From Acidobacteriota bacterium (lineage in GTDB: Bacteria; Planctomycetota; Phycisphaerae; WQYP01; JAJZKJ01), in the NCBI GenBank assembly GCA_021804195.1, contig JAJZKJ010000014.1, positions 1-13,558 on the forward strand: DNA of 13,558 nt. The letters run 5' to 3'. The translations under genes were made by a program, and so were the position numbers. The notes under the pieces were generated by a model. The model was not told the origin of the DNA. It worked only from the letters and a program-made list of their open reading frames with translations, and made no database searches. Within the stretch, counting starts at the first letter, position 1; each line of letters opens with the position of its first letter. Of this stretch, positions 1-6,517 are shown piece by piece.

Positions 1-467
1 GTTTGGCCCGCGATTTCGCCGAAAATGATCGCATTTGCGTGGTGCTGGGAGATAATCTGTTTGAAAATTCCCTCGCCGCGCATTGCCGCGCATTCGAGCG
101 GCAGCCGTGCGGCGCGCGCTTGTTATTAAAGGAAGTGCCCGATCCGGAGCGCTTTGGCGTGGCCGAAATCCGCGATGGCCGCATCGTGAATATCGTGGAA
201 AAGCCGGCGCGGCCCGTCTCCCGGCTGGCGGTGACCGGGGTATATTTCTACGATGAATCCGTCTTTGAAAAAATTGCCCGCTGTCAGCCCTCGCATCGCA
301 ACGAGCTGGAAATTACCGATGTGAATAATTTATTTCTGGCGGAAAACAGTTTGGAATATTCGATCCTGGAGGGATGGTGGACCGACGCCGGCACCTTTGA
401 TTCCCTGCTCCGGGCGCAGTTATTAGTGGCCCGGAGCCGGGGCGTGCGCGAGGACCTCACACGATGA
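1..467 (+). CDS. Sugar-1-phosphate nucleotidyltransferase, RmlA-like (5' truncated)
   Basis: This is the C-terminal part of a sugar-phosphate nucleotidyltransferase that activates a hexose-1-phosphate, most likely glucose-1-phosphate with dTTP, in the cytoplasm. The open frame runs in from the left edge, so the N-terminal GxGxR nucleotide-binding loop is outside the window and the TTG at position 3 is not a credible start. Visible family blocks are GDNLFE, the LKEVPDPERFGVAEI segment, VEKP, VTGVYFYD, NELEITDVNN and WTDAGTFDSLL, in RmlA order. The stop overlaps the next start (ATGA at 464-467), so the two genes are probably co-translated. No RmlB, RmlC or RmlD homologue lies in the window, so the dTDP-rhamnose role is unproven; another NTP-hexose synthase is possible. 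Confidence 0.85.
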   Translation, partial: LARDFAENDRICVVLGDNLFENSLAAHCRAFERQPCGARLLLKEVPDPERFGVAEIRDGRIVNIVEKPARPVSRLAVTGVYFYDESVFEKIARCQPSHRNELEITDVNNLFLAENSLEYSILEGWWTDAGTFDSLLRAQLLVARSRGVREDLTR

Positions 468-1078
468 AATCCGTTTCCGAATCCTTTGCCCGGCAGTATT
501 TGCGCGAGTCCATGGAAATCCTGGGCTTGCTCGATGCCGCCGCCCTCGACGCCATGGCGCTGGCCCTGGCCAAAGTCCGCGGCCAGGGCGGGCGGCTTTT
601 TATTCTGGGCAGCGGCGGGGGCGCCGGTCATGCTTCGCATGCCGTCTGCGATTTTCGTAAAATCGCCCAACTCGAGGCCTATGCCCCCAGCGACAATGTC
701 TCGGAGCTGACCGCCCGCGCCAATGATGAAGGCTGGGAATCGGTTTATGCCGCATGGCTGCGCACCAGCCGTCTCTCCGCGGCCGATGCGATTCTGGTTT
801 TCTCCGTGGGGGGCGGAGACCGCGAGCGGAATATCAGCCCCAACCTGGTTGCGGCCATGGAGTACGCGCAGCGGCAGAGGGCCTTGATCTGCGCCGTGGT
901 GGGCCGTGACGGTGGCTTTGCCGCCCGCGTGGCCAGGCATTGCGTGCTGGTGCCCACGGTCGAGCCCGGCCGGATCACTCCCCACGTGGAATCCATGCAG
1001 GCTCTCCTCTGGCATCTGCTGGTCTCGCATCCCCTTTTAGCCCGATCCTCCACAAAATGGGAATCCACGACGTTATGA
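464..1078 (+). CDS. SIS-domain phosphoheptose isomerase (GmhA-like)
   Basis: This 204-residue protein has a single SIS (sugar isomerase) fold. It is best read as sedoheptulose-7-phosphate isomerase, which makes D-glycero-D-manno-heptose 7-phosphate, the first committed step to nucleotide-activated heptose. Visible are the phosphosugar-binding loop GSGGGAGHASH (residues 49-59), a second SIS loop FSVGGGDRERN, and a C-terminal HVESMQALLWH helix (174-184) in the place where GmhA proteins carry metal and active-site residues. The loops differ in detail from E. coli GmhA, so substrate is assigned mainly from context: HddA-, GmhB- and HddC-like genes follow at 7278, 3414 and 6517. The ATG overlaps the preceding stop, with AGGA at 451-454 placed 9 nt upstream. 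Another phosphosugar isomerase is the alternative. Confidence 0.8.
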   Translation: MKSVSESFARQYLRESMEILGLLDAAALDAMALALAKVRGQGGRLFILGSGGGAGHASHAVCDFRKIAQLEAYAPSDNVSELTARANDEGWESVYAAWLRTSRLSAADAILVFSVGGGDRERNISPNLVAAMEYAQRQRALICAVVGRDGGFAARVARHCVLVPTVEPGRITPHVESMQALLWHLLVSHPLLARSSTKWESTTL

Positions 1079-1152
1079 TTTTAGTGCGCTGGGCCATGAA
1101 ATGTATTGCCCAGGTGGAAAAACGGCCTTGACTTTACTCATCGCCAATAGCG

Positions 1153-1181
1153 TTAGCAGTTGAATCGCACTGCAGTATAAT
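1153..1181 (+). promoter_or_regulatory. Candidate sigma70-type promoter upstream of the fcl-gmd pair
   Basis: A perfect TATAAT lies at 1176-1181, preceded after a 17-nt spacer by TTAGCA at 1153-1158 (4 of 6 consensus bases). It is in the longest non-coding stretch of the window, 1079-1342. A transcript from here would carry a leader of roughly 155-190 nt before the reductase gene. The match is by eye only; AT-rich DNA produces such boxes by chance. Confidence 0.4.
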
Positions 1182-1202
1182 GCGAGATCGCAGGACGAAA
1201 CT

Positions 1203-1223
1203 CGGGGACCATGTCAGGTCCCG
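1203..1223 (+). other. Short hairpin with an ATG in its loop
   Basis: GGGACC at 1205-1210 and GGTCCC at 1217-1222 form a perfect 6-bp inverted repeat. The 6-nt loop begins with the ATG of the short leader ORF at 1211. C1203 and G1223 can add a pair if G1204 bulges. It could control access to that ATG in the leader RNA, but the stem is short and no U-tract follows, so it is not a terminator. Confidence 0.3.
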
Positions 1224-1312
1224 CGCCTATGAACGACAACAGACTCCCCGCATCCATCCCGATTCGCAAAGACCCTGGCTTTGGCCGGGCATTGGCGATA
1301 TATCTTGCCTAA
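1211..1312 (+). CDS. Possible 33-codon leader ORF, unknown function
   Basis: An ATG-started frame of 33 codons ends at TAA 1310-1312, between the candidate -10 at 1176 and the reductase gene. Its product begins MSGPAPMNDNR and ends ALAIYLA; I recognise no family, and there is no signal peptide or membrane segment. The only Shine-Dalgarno-like sequence is a GGGG run 3 nt upstream, which is too close. It may be a leader peptide, a remnant of a larger gene, or chance. Confidence 0.15.
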   Translation: MSGPAPMNDNRLPASIPIRKDPGFGRALAIYLA

Positions 1313-1319
1313 ATATAAA
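1292..1319 (+). promoter_or_regulatory. Second candidate promoter, proximal to the reductase gene
   Basis: TTGGCG at 1292-1297 (4 of 6 to the -35 consensus) and TATAAA at 1314-1319 (5 of 6 to the -10) are separated by 16 nt. Initiation near 1326 would give a leader of about 17 nt to the ATG at 1343, or about 53 nt to the ATG at 1379. Together with the upstream candidate it suggests that the fcl-gmd pair has its own transcription start. Confidence 0.3.
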
Positions 1320-1331
1320 ATTGGCTGTGCT

Positions 1332-1348
1332 GTACAATTTTCATGTAC
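1332..1348. repeat. Small inverted repeat over the start region of the reductase gene
   Basis: GTACA at 1332-1336 and TGTAC at 1344-1348 are inverted around a 7-nt centre. They lie just downstream of the proximal candidate promoter and span the ATG at 1343. This could be a small operator or a chance palindrome; 5-bp arms are weak evidence. Confidence 0.2.
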
Positions 1349-1378
1349 GATAGAAATGTCCCTCCTGATGAGCAAATA

Positions 1379-2320
1379 ATGCAGGACTTGCAAGGAAAAT
1401 TAGTTGTCGTGACCGGGGGCCATGGTTTTTTGGGTAAACCGGTTGTGCGGCTTTTACAACAAGCAGGCGCAAGAGTCTTGGAGCCGCGATCTAAAGAATT
1501 TGATCTGCGGCGCTGGGAAAACTGTGAAAGACTTTTGGCCCGCGCTCGCCCAGATTGCCTGATTCATCTTGCCGCTGTGGTGGGCGGAATTGGAGCGAAT
1601 CGCGCTAGCCCTGGAAAATACTTCTATGATAATAGCGTTATGGGAATTCAACTTATCGAATCTGCCCGTCAGGCTTGTGTTCCCAAAATGGTTGTTGTAG
1701 GTTCAATATGTGCATACCCTAAGTTCACTCCCGTGCCATTTAAGGAAGATGACCTTTGGAATGGGTACCCGGAGGAAACAAATGCGCCTTATGGCATAGC
1801 GAAGAAAATGATGTTAGTGCAGCTACATGCCTATCGTCAACAGTATGGGTTTAATGGTGTTTATTTATTGCCAGTCAATCTGTATGGCCCCCATGATAAT
1901 TTTGACCTTGAAACTTCTCATGTTATTCCAGCCATGATCCGCAAGTTTTACTCCGCCACGCAACGGAGCGAAACTTCGGTTACTCTTTGGGGCACCGGCC
2001 ATGCAAGCCGTGAATTTCTCCATGTCGATGATTGCGCCCGGGCAATTGTGCAGGCGACGGCTCATTATAACAGCCCTGAACCAGTCAACATAGGGAGTGG
2101 GCGCGAAATTGCCATCCGGGATCTTGCAGCCATCATCGCGAAACTGGTTGGTTTTCGCGGAGAAATCATTTGGGACAACTCTCATCCTGACGGACAACCT
2201 CGCCGCACATTGGATATCAGCCGTGCCCGCCAGGTCTTAAGTTTTTCGCCTTCAATATCTCTTGAGGATGGCTTGCAGAGCACTGTGGCCTGGTGGAAGA
2301 GCCATGCTATTGTGCCGTAA
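1379..2320 (+). CDS. fcl: GDP-4-keto-6-deoxy-sugar reductase, GDP-L-fucose synthase family
   Basis: This extended SDR of about 313 residues belongs to the GDP-L-fucose synthase (Fcl/WcaG) family, which epimerises and reduces GDP-4-keto-6-deoxymannose using NADPH. The Rossmann loop GGHGFLG is at residues 13-19. Ser109, Cys111, Tyr138, Lys142 and His181 occupy the positions of the E. coli catalytic residues S107, C109, Y136, K140 and H179. The blocks NLYGPHDNF and REFLHVDD are also diagnostic. I prefer ATG 1379 because it gives the usual short N-terminus; ATG 1343 adds 12 residues and cannot be excluded, and neither has a good ribosome site. The next gene is a GDP-sugar 4,6-dehydratase, so the two work in sequence. 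With heptose genes around, the substrate may be a GDP-heptose intermediate, as for DmhB. DNA here is visibly AT-richer than the flanks. Confidence 0.88.
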   Translation: MQDLQGKLVVVTGGHGFLGKPVVRLLQQAGARVLEPRSKEFDLRRWENCERLLARARPDCLIHLAAVVGGIGANRASPGKYFYDNSVMGIQLIESARQACVPKMVVVGSICAYPKFTPVPFKEDDLWNGYPEETNAPYGIAKKMMLVQLHAYRQQYGFNGVYLLPVNLYGPHDNFDLETSHVIPAMIRKFYSATQRSETSVTLWGTGHASREFLHVDDCARAIVQATAHYNSPEPVNIGSGREIAIRDLAAIIAKLVGFRGEIIWDNSHPDGQPRRTLDISRARQVLSFSPSISLEDGLQSTVAWWKSHAIVP

Positions 2321-2349
2321 AATCGCCTCCCAACTCCCTCAATTCAATT

Positions 2350-3387
2350 ATGCCTCGTGCTCTCATTACCGGAATTGCTGGCCAGGATGGCTCATATCTG
2401 GCTGAATTTCTTCTTGCCAAAGGTTACGATGTGTATGGCATCGTGCGGCGATCGAGTTCTTTGAACACTGATCGCCTGGATTCTATTTATAAAGATCCCC
2501 ATGATGCATCTTCACGTCTGCACCTCCTCTATGGGGACCTCAACGATGCCAGCTCACTCAATCGAATTTTACGCCAATCCGAGCCTAGCGAAATCTATAA
2601 TCTCGGCGCGCAAAGTCATGTGCGGGTCAGTTATGACGTCCCGGAATATACTGGAGAAGCAGTCGCGTTAGGAACAGTTCGCTTATTGGAAGCCATGCGT
2701 GATCTTGGGCTGCATTCGCGGTTTTATCAGGCATCCAGCAGCGAAATGTTTGGCATGGTGCGTGAAATTCCGCAAAAGGAAACCACCCCATTTTATCCAC
2801 GTAGCCCTTATGCCGTGGCCAAGGTCTATGCGCACTGGATTACCGTCAATTATCGGGAGAGCTACGGAATCCACGCCTCATGTGGAATCTTGTTTAACCA
2901 CGAATCGCCTCGCCGTGGGCCAACCTTTGTAACCCGGAAAATTACCCGTGCGGTTGCTGCGATTAAATACGGCCTGCAGAAAAAGCTATTTTTGGGAAAT
3001 CTGGATGCCCAGCGTGATTGGGGTTATGCCCCGGAGTACATTGAGGCGATGTGGCAAATGTTGCAACAACCTCAACCTGACGATTATGTCATCGCCACTG
3101 GTGAACAGCATTCTGTTCGTGAATTCTTGCAGGAAGCGTTCTCATACCTCAATATGGATTGGCGGGAATACGTGGAAATTGATCCTCGCTACTATCGCGC
3201 ATGCGAAGTGGATACTCTCTTGGGAGATGCAAGTAAAGCCAGAAATAAGCTGGGCTGGCGGCCACGCACTGACTTTCGTACTCTTGTTCGCATTATGGTT
3301 GATGCTGATTTGGAAACTACACGGCATCTCGTGGAGGGAATCGGCATAAATTATGTGAATGACATCGCTGATTCGAGCAAATCTTAA
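2350..3387 (+). CDS. gmd: GDP-mannose 4,6-dehydratase family (possibly GDP-heptose dehydratase)
   Basis: This 345-residue NADP-dependent dehydratase converts a GDP-manno-sugar to the 4-keto-6-deoxy form. It shows the Rossmann loop [11 protein letters not shown] near the N-terminus and NLGAQSHV. The catalytic set is Ser130 (threonine in E. coli Gmd), Glu132, Tyr154 and Lys158, with the family block [10 protein letters not shown]. The frame is open upstream to 2293, but ATG 2350 gives the standard MPRALITG start and avoids overlapping the previous gene. It follows the reductase by 29 nt, the reverse of the common gmd-fcl order. Gmd and DmhA, which acts on GDP-D-glycero-alpha-D-manno-heptose, are homologous, and I cannot separate them by eye. 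Either GDP-fucose or a GDP-6-deoxy-heptose product is possible; the latter is favoured by the heptose genes around it. Confidence 0.92.
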   Translation: MPRALITGIAGQDGSYLAEFLLAKGYDVYGIVRRSSSLNTDRLDSIYKDPHDASSRLHLLYGDLNDASSLNRILRQSEPSEIYNLGAQSHVRVSYDVPEYTGEAVALGTVRLLEAMRDLGLHSRFYQASSSEMFGMVREIPQKETTPFYPRSPYAVAKVYAHWITVNYRESYGIHASCGILFNHESPRRGPTFVTRKITRAVAAIKYGLQKKLFLGNLDAQRDWGYAPEYIEAMWQMLQQPQPDDYVIATGEQHSVREFLQEAFSYLNMDWREYVEIDPRYYRACEVDTLLGDASKARNKLGWRPRTDFRTLVRIMVDADLETTRHLVEGIGINYVNDIADSSKS

Positions 3388-3413
3388 TAATGATAAGAAA
3401 TTAAACTATCGCT

Positions 3414-3944
3414 ATGCCAAATTTGCGGCGCGCCGTTTTTCTCGACCGCGATGGCGTGCTCAACCGCGTGGAATGGAAAAATGGCGTCTGCCAGTCGCCC
3501 CGCAGCCTGGAAGATTTTCAGCTTCTGCCCGGCGTGGCCGAGGCTTGTGCCCGCTTGAAGGCGGCGGGCTTTCTTTTGCTCGTCGCCACTAACCAGCCTG
3601 AGATTCCCCGTGGGTTTTTGCAGCCTGCCTTGCTCGCGGCCATGCATGAACGCCTGCGCGAGTGGCTGCCGCTCGACGACATCCGTATATGCCTGCACGA
3701 TGATGGCGATGGCTGCGCCTGCCGTAAGCCGGCTCCGGGTCTGCTGCTGGATGCGGCCCGCGACTGGCAGATAGACCTCGGCCGCAGTTTCATGATCGGC
3801 GACCGGGAAAAAGATCTGATCGCCGGCCGCCGCGCCGGCTGCCGGGCCATTCTGGTGGGCGCACAAACCGTAGCCTCGGCTCCGGATTTTTCCGCGCCCG
3901 ATCTCTCCCGTGCCACGGATTGGATTCTGTCTCTTCCCGCATGA
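3414..3944 (+). CDS. gmhB: HAD-family heptose-1,7-bisphosphate 7-phosphatase (GmhB-like)
   Basis: This 176-residue HAD phosphatase matches GmhB, which removes the 7-phosphate from D-glycero-D-manno-heptose 1,7-bisphosphate so that a nucleotidyltransferase can activate C1. Asp11 and Asp13 (LDRDGVLN) form the nucleophile and acid/base motif. Thr59-Asn60-Gln61 is motif II, Lys105 is in the RKP motif, and Asp130/Asp134 (GDREKD) is the magnesium site. The zinc-binding set Cys93, His95, Cys101, Cys103 is present. The loop between His95 and Cys101 is shorter than in E. coli GmhB, where the ligands are C92, H94, C107 and C109. The stop overlaps the next start (ATGA at 3941). GC-rich coding resumes here after the AT-richer gmd. 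Histidinol-phosphate phosphatase is a related alternative, but context favours heptose. Confidence 0.88.
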   Translation: MPNLRRAVFLDRDGVLNRVEWKNGVCQSPRSLEDFQLLPGVAEACARLKAAGFLLLVATNQPEIPRGFLQPALLAAMHERLREWLPLDDIRICLHDDGDGCACRKPAPGLLLDAARDWQIDLGRSFMIGDREKDLIAGRRAGCRAILVGAQTVASAPDFSAPDLSRATDWILSLPA

Positions 3945-4744
3945 ACGCCGTCCAGCCATCGGCCATCATCACCGGCGCCGGCCGCGGCATCGGCCGGGAA
4001 ATTGCCCGCGTTTTTGCCGCGGCGGGTTTTTCGCTGACTCTGGTTGCCCGCTCGCGGGCTGAGCTGGAAGCCACAGCGGAGGAATTGCCGGCCAGCCGTT
4101 GCCGCATCGTGCCGGCCGATATCGCGCAGCCGGCCGATTGCCAGGATGCGATCACTGCTGCCATCGAGCAGACGGGACGGCTTGATGTCCTCATCAATGC
4201 CGCGGGCATTCTCGGCGCGATCGGGCCCTTTTGGGAAGCCTCCCCGGAAAACTGGCGCCAGGCCCTCGAGGTCAACCTGCTGGGCACTTTTCAGATGATG
4301 CGTCTGGCCGTGCCGCATTTACGCCTGACCCGCGGCGCCATCATCAATTTCGCCGGCGGCGGCGACGGCCCCATGGCGCGGTTCAGCGCCTATAGTGCTT
4401 CCAAGGCGGCGTTGATCCGTTTCACCGAAACCACGGCCGAAGAGTTGCGCCCGCTGGGCATTCGCGTCAACATTGTTGCCCCCGGTGCGGTGCGGACACA
4501 AATGCTGGATCAGGTTATGGCCGCAACCTCGCTCCCGCCCCTGTCTCCTCCATCCTCCGCTCCATCCGGCGGAGGATCGGCCCGCCCCGCCGCCGAACTG
4601 TGCCGGTTTCTCGCCTCCGAAACCGCGCGGCCTTTGACCGGCAAATACATCAGCGCCCTCTGGGATGCCTGGCGCAACTGGACTCCGGAACAGATTGCCG
4701 CCATTGCCGCCAGCGACCGTTTAACCCTGCGCCGTTTGAAATAA
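3941..4744 (+). CDS. Classical SDR oxidoreductase lacking the catalytic serine
   Basis: This 267-residue classical short-chain dehydrogenase has the cofactor loop TGAGRGIG (residues 11-18), NAAG, Asn112, and the active-site Tyr151 and Lys155 (YSASK). The residue at the catalytic serine position, 13 before the tyrosine, is Ala138 (codon GCC in NFAGGG). A Pro/Ser/Gly-rich stretch near residues 197-212 contains a perfect 9-bp DNA inverted repeat. After it the chain continues normally to LTGKYISALWD, so the gene is not broken. I chose ATG 3941 because it overlaps the GmhB stop in the ATGA pattern; an in-frame ATG at 3920 would lie well inside gmhB. The substrate is unknown: a heptose or keto-sugar oxidation or reduction is plausible from position. 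The missing serine makes a redox role uncertain. Confidence 0.88.
   Translation: MNAVQPSAIITGAGRGIGREIARVFAAAGFSLTLVARSRAELEATAEELPASRCRIVPADIAQPADCQDAITAAIEQTGRLDVLINAAGILGAIGPFWEASPENWRQALEVNLLGTFQMMRLAVPHLRLTRGAIINFAGGGDGPMARFSAYSASKAALIRFTETTAEELRPLGIRVNIVAPGAVRTQMLDQVMAATSLPPLSPPSSAPSGGGSARPAAELCRFLASETARPLTGKYISALWDAWRNWTPEQIAAIAASDRLTLRRLK
4552..4577. repeat. Perfect 9-bp inverted repeat inside the SDR gene
   Basis: ATCCTCCGC at 4552-4560 and GCGGAGGAT at 4569-4577 are exact inverted copies around an 8-nt loop. They encode part of a Pro/Ser/Gly-rich segment that looks inserted between the VAPGAVRTQM block and the C-terminal helices of the SDR. The reading frame is kept. It may be a small in-frame palindromic element or a local expansion. 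Confidence 0.6.
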
Positions 4745-4787
4745 ATGGCACGAATCGGCAATACTGGCCTGTCCGCAACGGCAGTAG

Positions 4788-4793
4788 AAAGGA
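4788..4793 (+). promoter_or_regulatory. Ribosome binding site that fixes the transaldolase start
   Basis: AAAGGA at 4788-4793 sits 7 nt before ATG 4801 but only 1 nt before the in-frame ATG 4795. This supports 4801 as the translation start. It is one of the few clear Shine-Dalgarno sequences in the window. Confidence 0.6.
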
Positions 4794-4800
4794 AATGGTC

Positions 4801-5544
4801 ATGAAACTCGCCGCTACGCCCAGCCTCACGCCCCGGCTCGCGGCCCTTCGGGTGCGCATCTTTGCCGATGGCGCGGATTTTGAGGGCATGACCCGGCTCT
4901 ATGCCCATCCGGCCATCTCCGGCTTTACCACCAATCCAACTTTAATGCGCAAGGCTGGCATCAGGGATTACCGCGCCTTTGCCCGCCAGGTGCTGGCCGC
5001 GATTCCCGACCGCCCGATTTCGTTTGAAGTTTTTTCCGACGATCTGGACGAAATGATTCGTCAGGGTGCGGAAATCGCTGCCTGGGGCGGTCAGGTGAAC
5101 GTGAAAATTCCCATCACCAACAGCCGGGGCGAATCCTGTGAGCCTGTGGTGCGCGCCCTGGCGGCGCGGGGCGCGCGGCTGAACATCACCGCCCTCATGA
5201 CCAACCAGCAGGTGCGTCAGGCCGCCTCCTGGCTTGCCGGCTCCGCCCCCAGCTACATTTCGCTTTTCGCCGGCCGCATCGCCGACACCGGCCGCGATCC
5301 GGTTCCCATGGTGCGCCAGGCCGTCGCCGATCTCGCCGCGCAGCCGCAACTCAGCCTGATCTGGGCCAGCCCGCGCGAGCTTTTAAATATATTCCATGCC
5401 GATGCCGCCGGCTGCCACGTGATTACCGTCACCCATGACATGCTCGTGAAACTGGCGCTGGTAGGTCACGATCTGGACGCTTACTCGCTCGAAACCGTCC
5501 GCATGTTCTATAATGATGCGGTCGCCGCGGGTTTCCGTTTGTGA
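4801..5544 (+). CDS. Transaldolase-family protein
   Basis: This 247-residue TIM-barrel aldolase belongs to the compact transaldolase / fructose-6-phosphate aldolase group, shorter than the roughly 315-residue TalB type. Visible blocks are FADGAD, GFTTNPTLM, ISFEVFSDD, and VNVKIPIT with the probable Schiff-base lysine Lys102, followed by LNITALMT. The frame is open upstream to 4600, but AAAGGA 7 nt upstream and the end of the SDR gene at 4744 mark ATG 4801 as the start. Transaldolase moves a dihydroxyacetone unit between sugar phosphates. In a heptose cluster the likely purpose is local production of sedoheptulose 7-phosphate, the GmhA substrate. A different aldol reaction on a keto-sugar phosphate remains possible. 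Confidence 0.9.
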   Translation: MKLAATPSLTPRLAALRVRIFADGADFEGMTRLYAHPAISGFTTNPTLMRKAGIRDYRAFARQVLAAIPDRPISFEVFSDDLDEMIRQGAEIAAWGGQVNVKIPITNSRGESCEPVVRALAARGARLNITALMTNQQVRQAASWLAGSAPSYISLFAGRIADTGRDPVPMVRQAVADLAAQPQLSLIWASPRELLNIFHADAAGCHVITVTHDMLVKLALVGHDLDAYSLETVRMFYNDAVAAGFRL

Positions 5545-5581
5545 GTCTTCCACTTCAGTCCGGCCGCGCCAAGCTCCCGCC

Positions 5582-6517
5582 ATGGCTAAAATTCTGATTA
5601 CCGGAATAGCCGGCTTTATCGGCAGTAACTTGGCGGATTACTTGATCCGACTGGGACATGAAGTCATCGGACTGGATGATTTGTCGCAGGGCTTGCGGGA
5701 GCATATTCCCTCCGCCGCGCGTTTTTATCATAGTGACATTACCGACCGTTTTATCTATCAGTACTTTGAAGGCGTGGATTTTGTGTTTCATCTCGCCGCC
5801 AAAAACTGCATTCGGGATTGTCAGCTGGATCCGGTGGCCACCGTACGGCAAAATGTGCTCGGCATGGTCAATGTGTTGGACGCCGCCCGCCGCACCGGCG
5901 TAAGCAAACTCATTTATGCCGAGAGTGCCGCGTTATATGAGGGCAGCACGGTCTATCCCACGCCGGAATCCGAAAACAAGCCCCACAGTTTTTATGCCTT
6001 GAGCAAATGCGCCGACCGCATGTTCGTCGAAGGGTACCGGGAGTTTTACGGCCTGCGCACCACCGCCTTGCGGTATTTCTGCGTTTATGGTCCGCGCCAG
6101 GATTATCGCCGCACCATTCCTCCGCTGATGAGCGCCATGGCTCTTAAGATGCTGCGCGGCGAAGCGCCGGTGATCTATGGCGATGGCTCCAAACGCCGCG
6201 ATTTTGTCTATGTGGATGATGTCAACCGCTTTCATCTGCAGTGCCTGACCGATGCCCGCACCGATGACCAGGTCTATAATCTGGGCTCGGGCAAAAGCCA
6301 TTCCGTGCGGGAAATTTATACCGCGCTCGAGGCCCAGTTGCACACCGGCATTAAGCCCCAATTTGCCGCCGACTTGCCGGGCGAGGCGCAAACCACCTGG
6401 GCTGATATTTCCGCTGCCCGCGCTTTGGGCTGGCAGCCAGAAATTTCACTGGAAGAAGGCCTGCGGCGCGTCATCGCCTATCTCCGCACCCATGTCATCG
6501 CCGCGGAAGCACGCTAG
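5582..6517 (+). CDS. NAD-dependent epimerase/dehydratase (extended SDR)
   Basis: This 311-residue extended SDR is of the nucleotide-sugar epimerase type. The cofactor loop TGIAGFIGSNL is at residues 7-17, followed by HLAAKN. The active site is Ser115 (AESAALYE) with Tyr138 and Lys142 (YALSK). The later blocks YGPRQDY and RRDFVYVDDV are typical of GalE- and WbpP-like enzymes. ATG 5582 is chosen because alignment with the family begins at MAKILITG; the open frame extends to 5513 inside the transaldolase gene. Its stop shares one base with the GTG of the next gene. The exact sugar is not readable. Adjacent HddC- and HddA-like genes suggest a heptose-linked or other nucleotide sugar, with UDP-hexose 4-epimerase as the default alternative. 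Confidence 0.87.
   Translation: MAKILITGIAGFIGSNLADYLIRLGHEVIGLDDLSQGLREHIPSAARFYHSDITDRFIYQYFEGVDFVFHLAAKNCIRDCQLDPVATVRQNVLGMVNVLDAARRTGVSKLIYAESAALYEGSTVYPTPESENKPHSFYALSKCADRMFVEGYREFYGLRTTALRYFCVYGPRQDYRRTIPPLMSAMALKMLRGEAPVIYGDGSKRRDFVYVDDVNRFHLQCLTDARTDDQVYNLGSGKSHSVREIYTALEAQLHTGIKPQFAADLPGEAQTTWADISAARALGWQPEISLEEGLRRVIAYLRTHVIAAEAR

Noticed and set aside
284..1030. A 248-codon minus-strand frame opposite the SIS-domain gene
   Set aside because: No family motifs and unusual composition; the + strand genes here have clear motifs and stop/start overlap.
1128..1156. TTGACT at 1128-1133 as a -35 box
   Set aside because: No acceptable -10 sequence lies 16-18 nt downstream; TATAAT at 1176 is too far away to pair with it.
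1079..1342. Remnant of an insertion sequence at the left edge of the AT-rich module
   Set aside because: No transposase fragment, terminal inverted repeats or target-site duplication could be found by eye.
2293..2349. Upstream extension of the Gmd-like protein to ATG 2293
   Set aside because: The extra 19 residues match nothing in the family and would overlap the end of the reductase gene; MPRALITG at 2350 is the normal start.
3518..4318. A 266-codon minus-strand frame opposite the phosphatase and SDR genes
   Set aside because: Low-complexity Arg/Ala/Ser-rich product with no domain; it spans two well-supported + strand genes.
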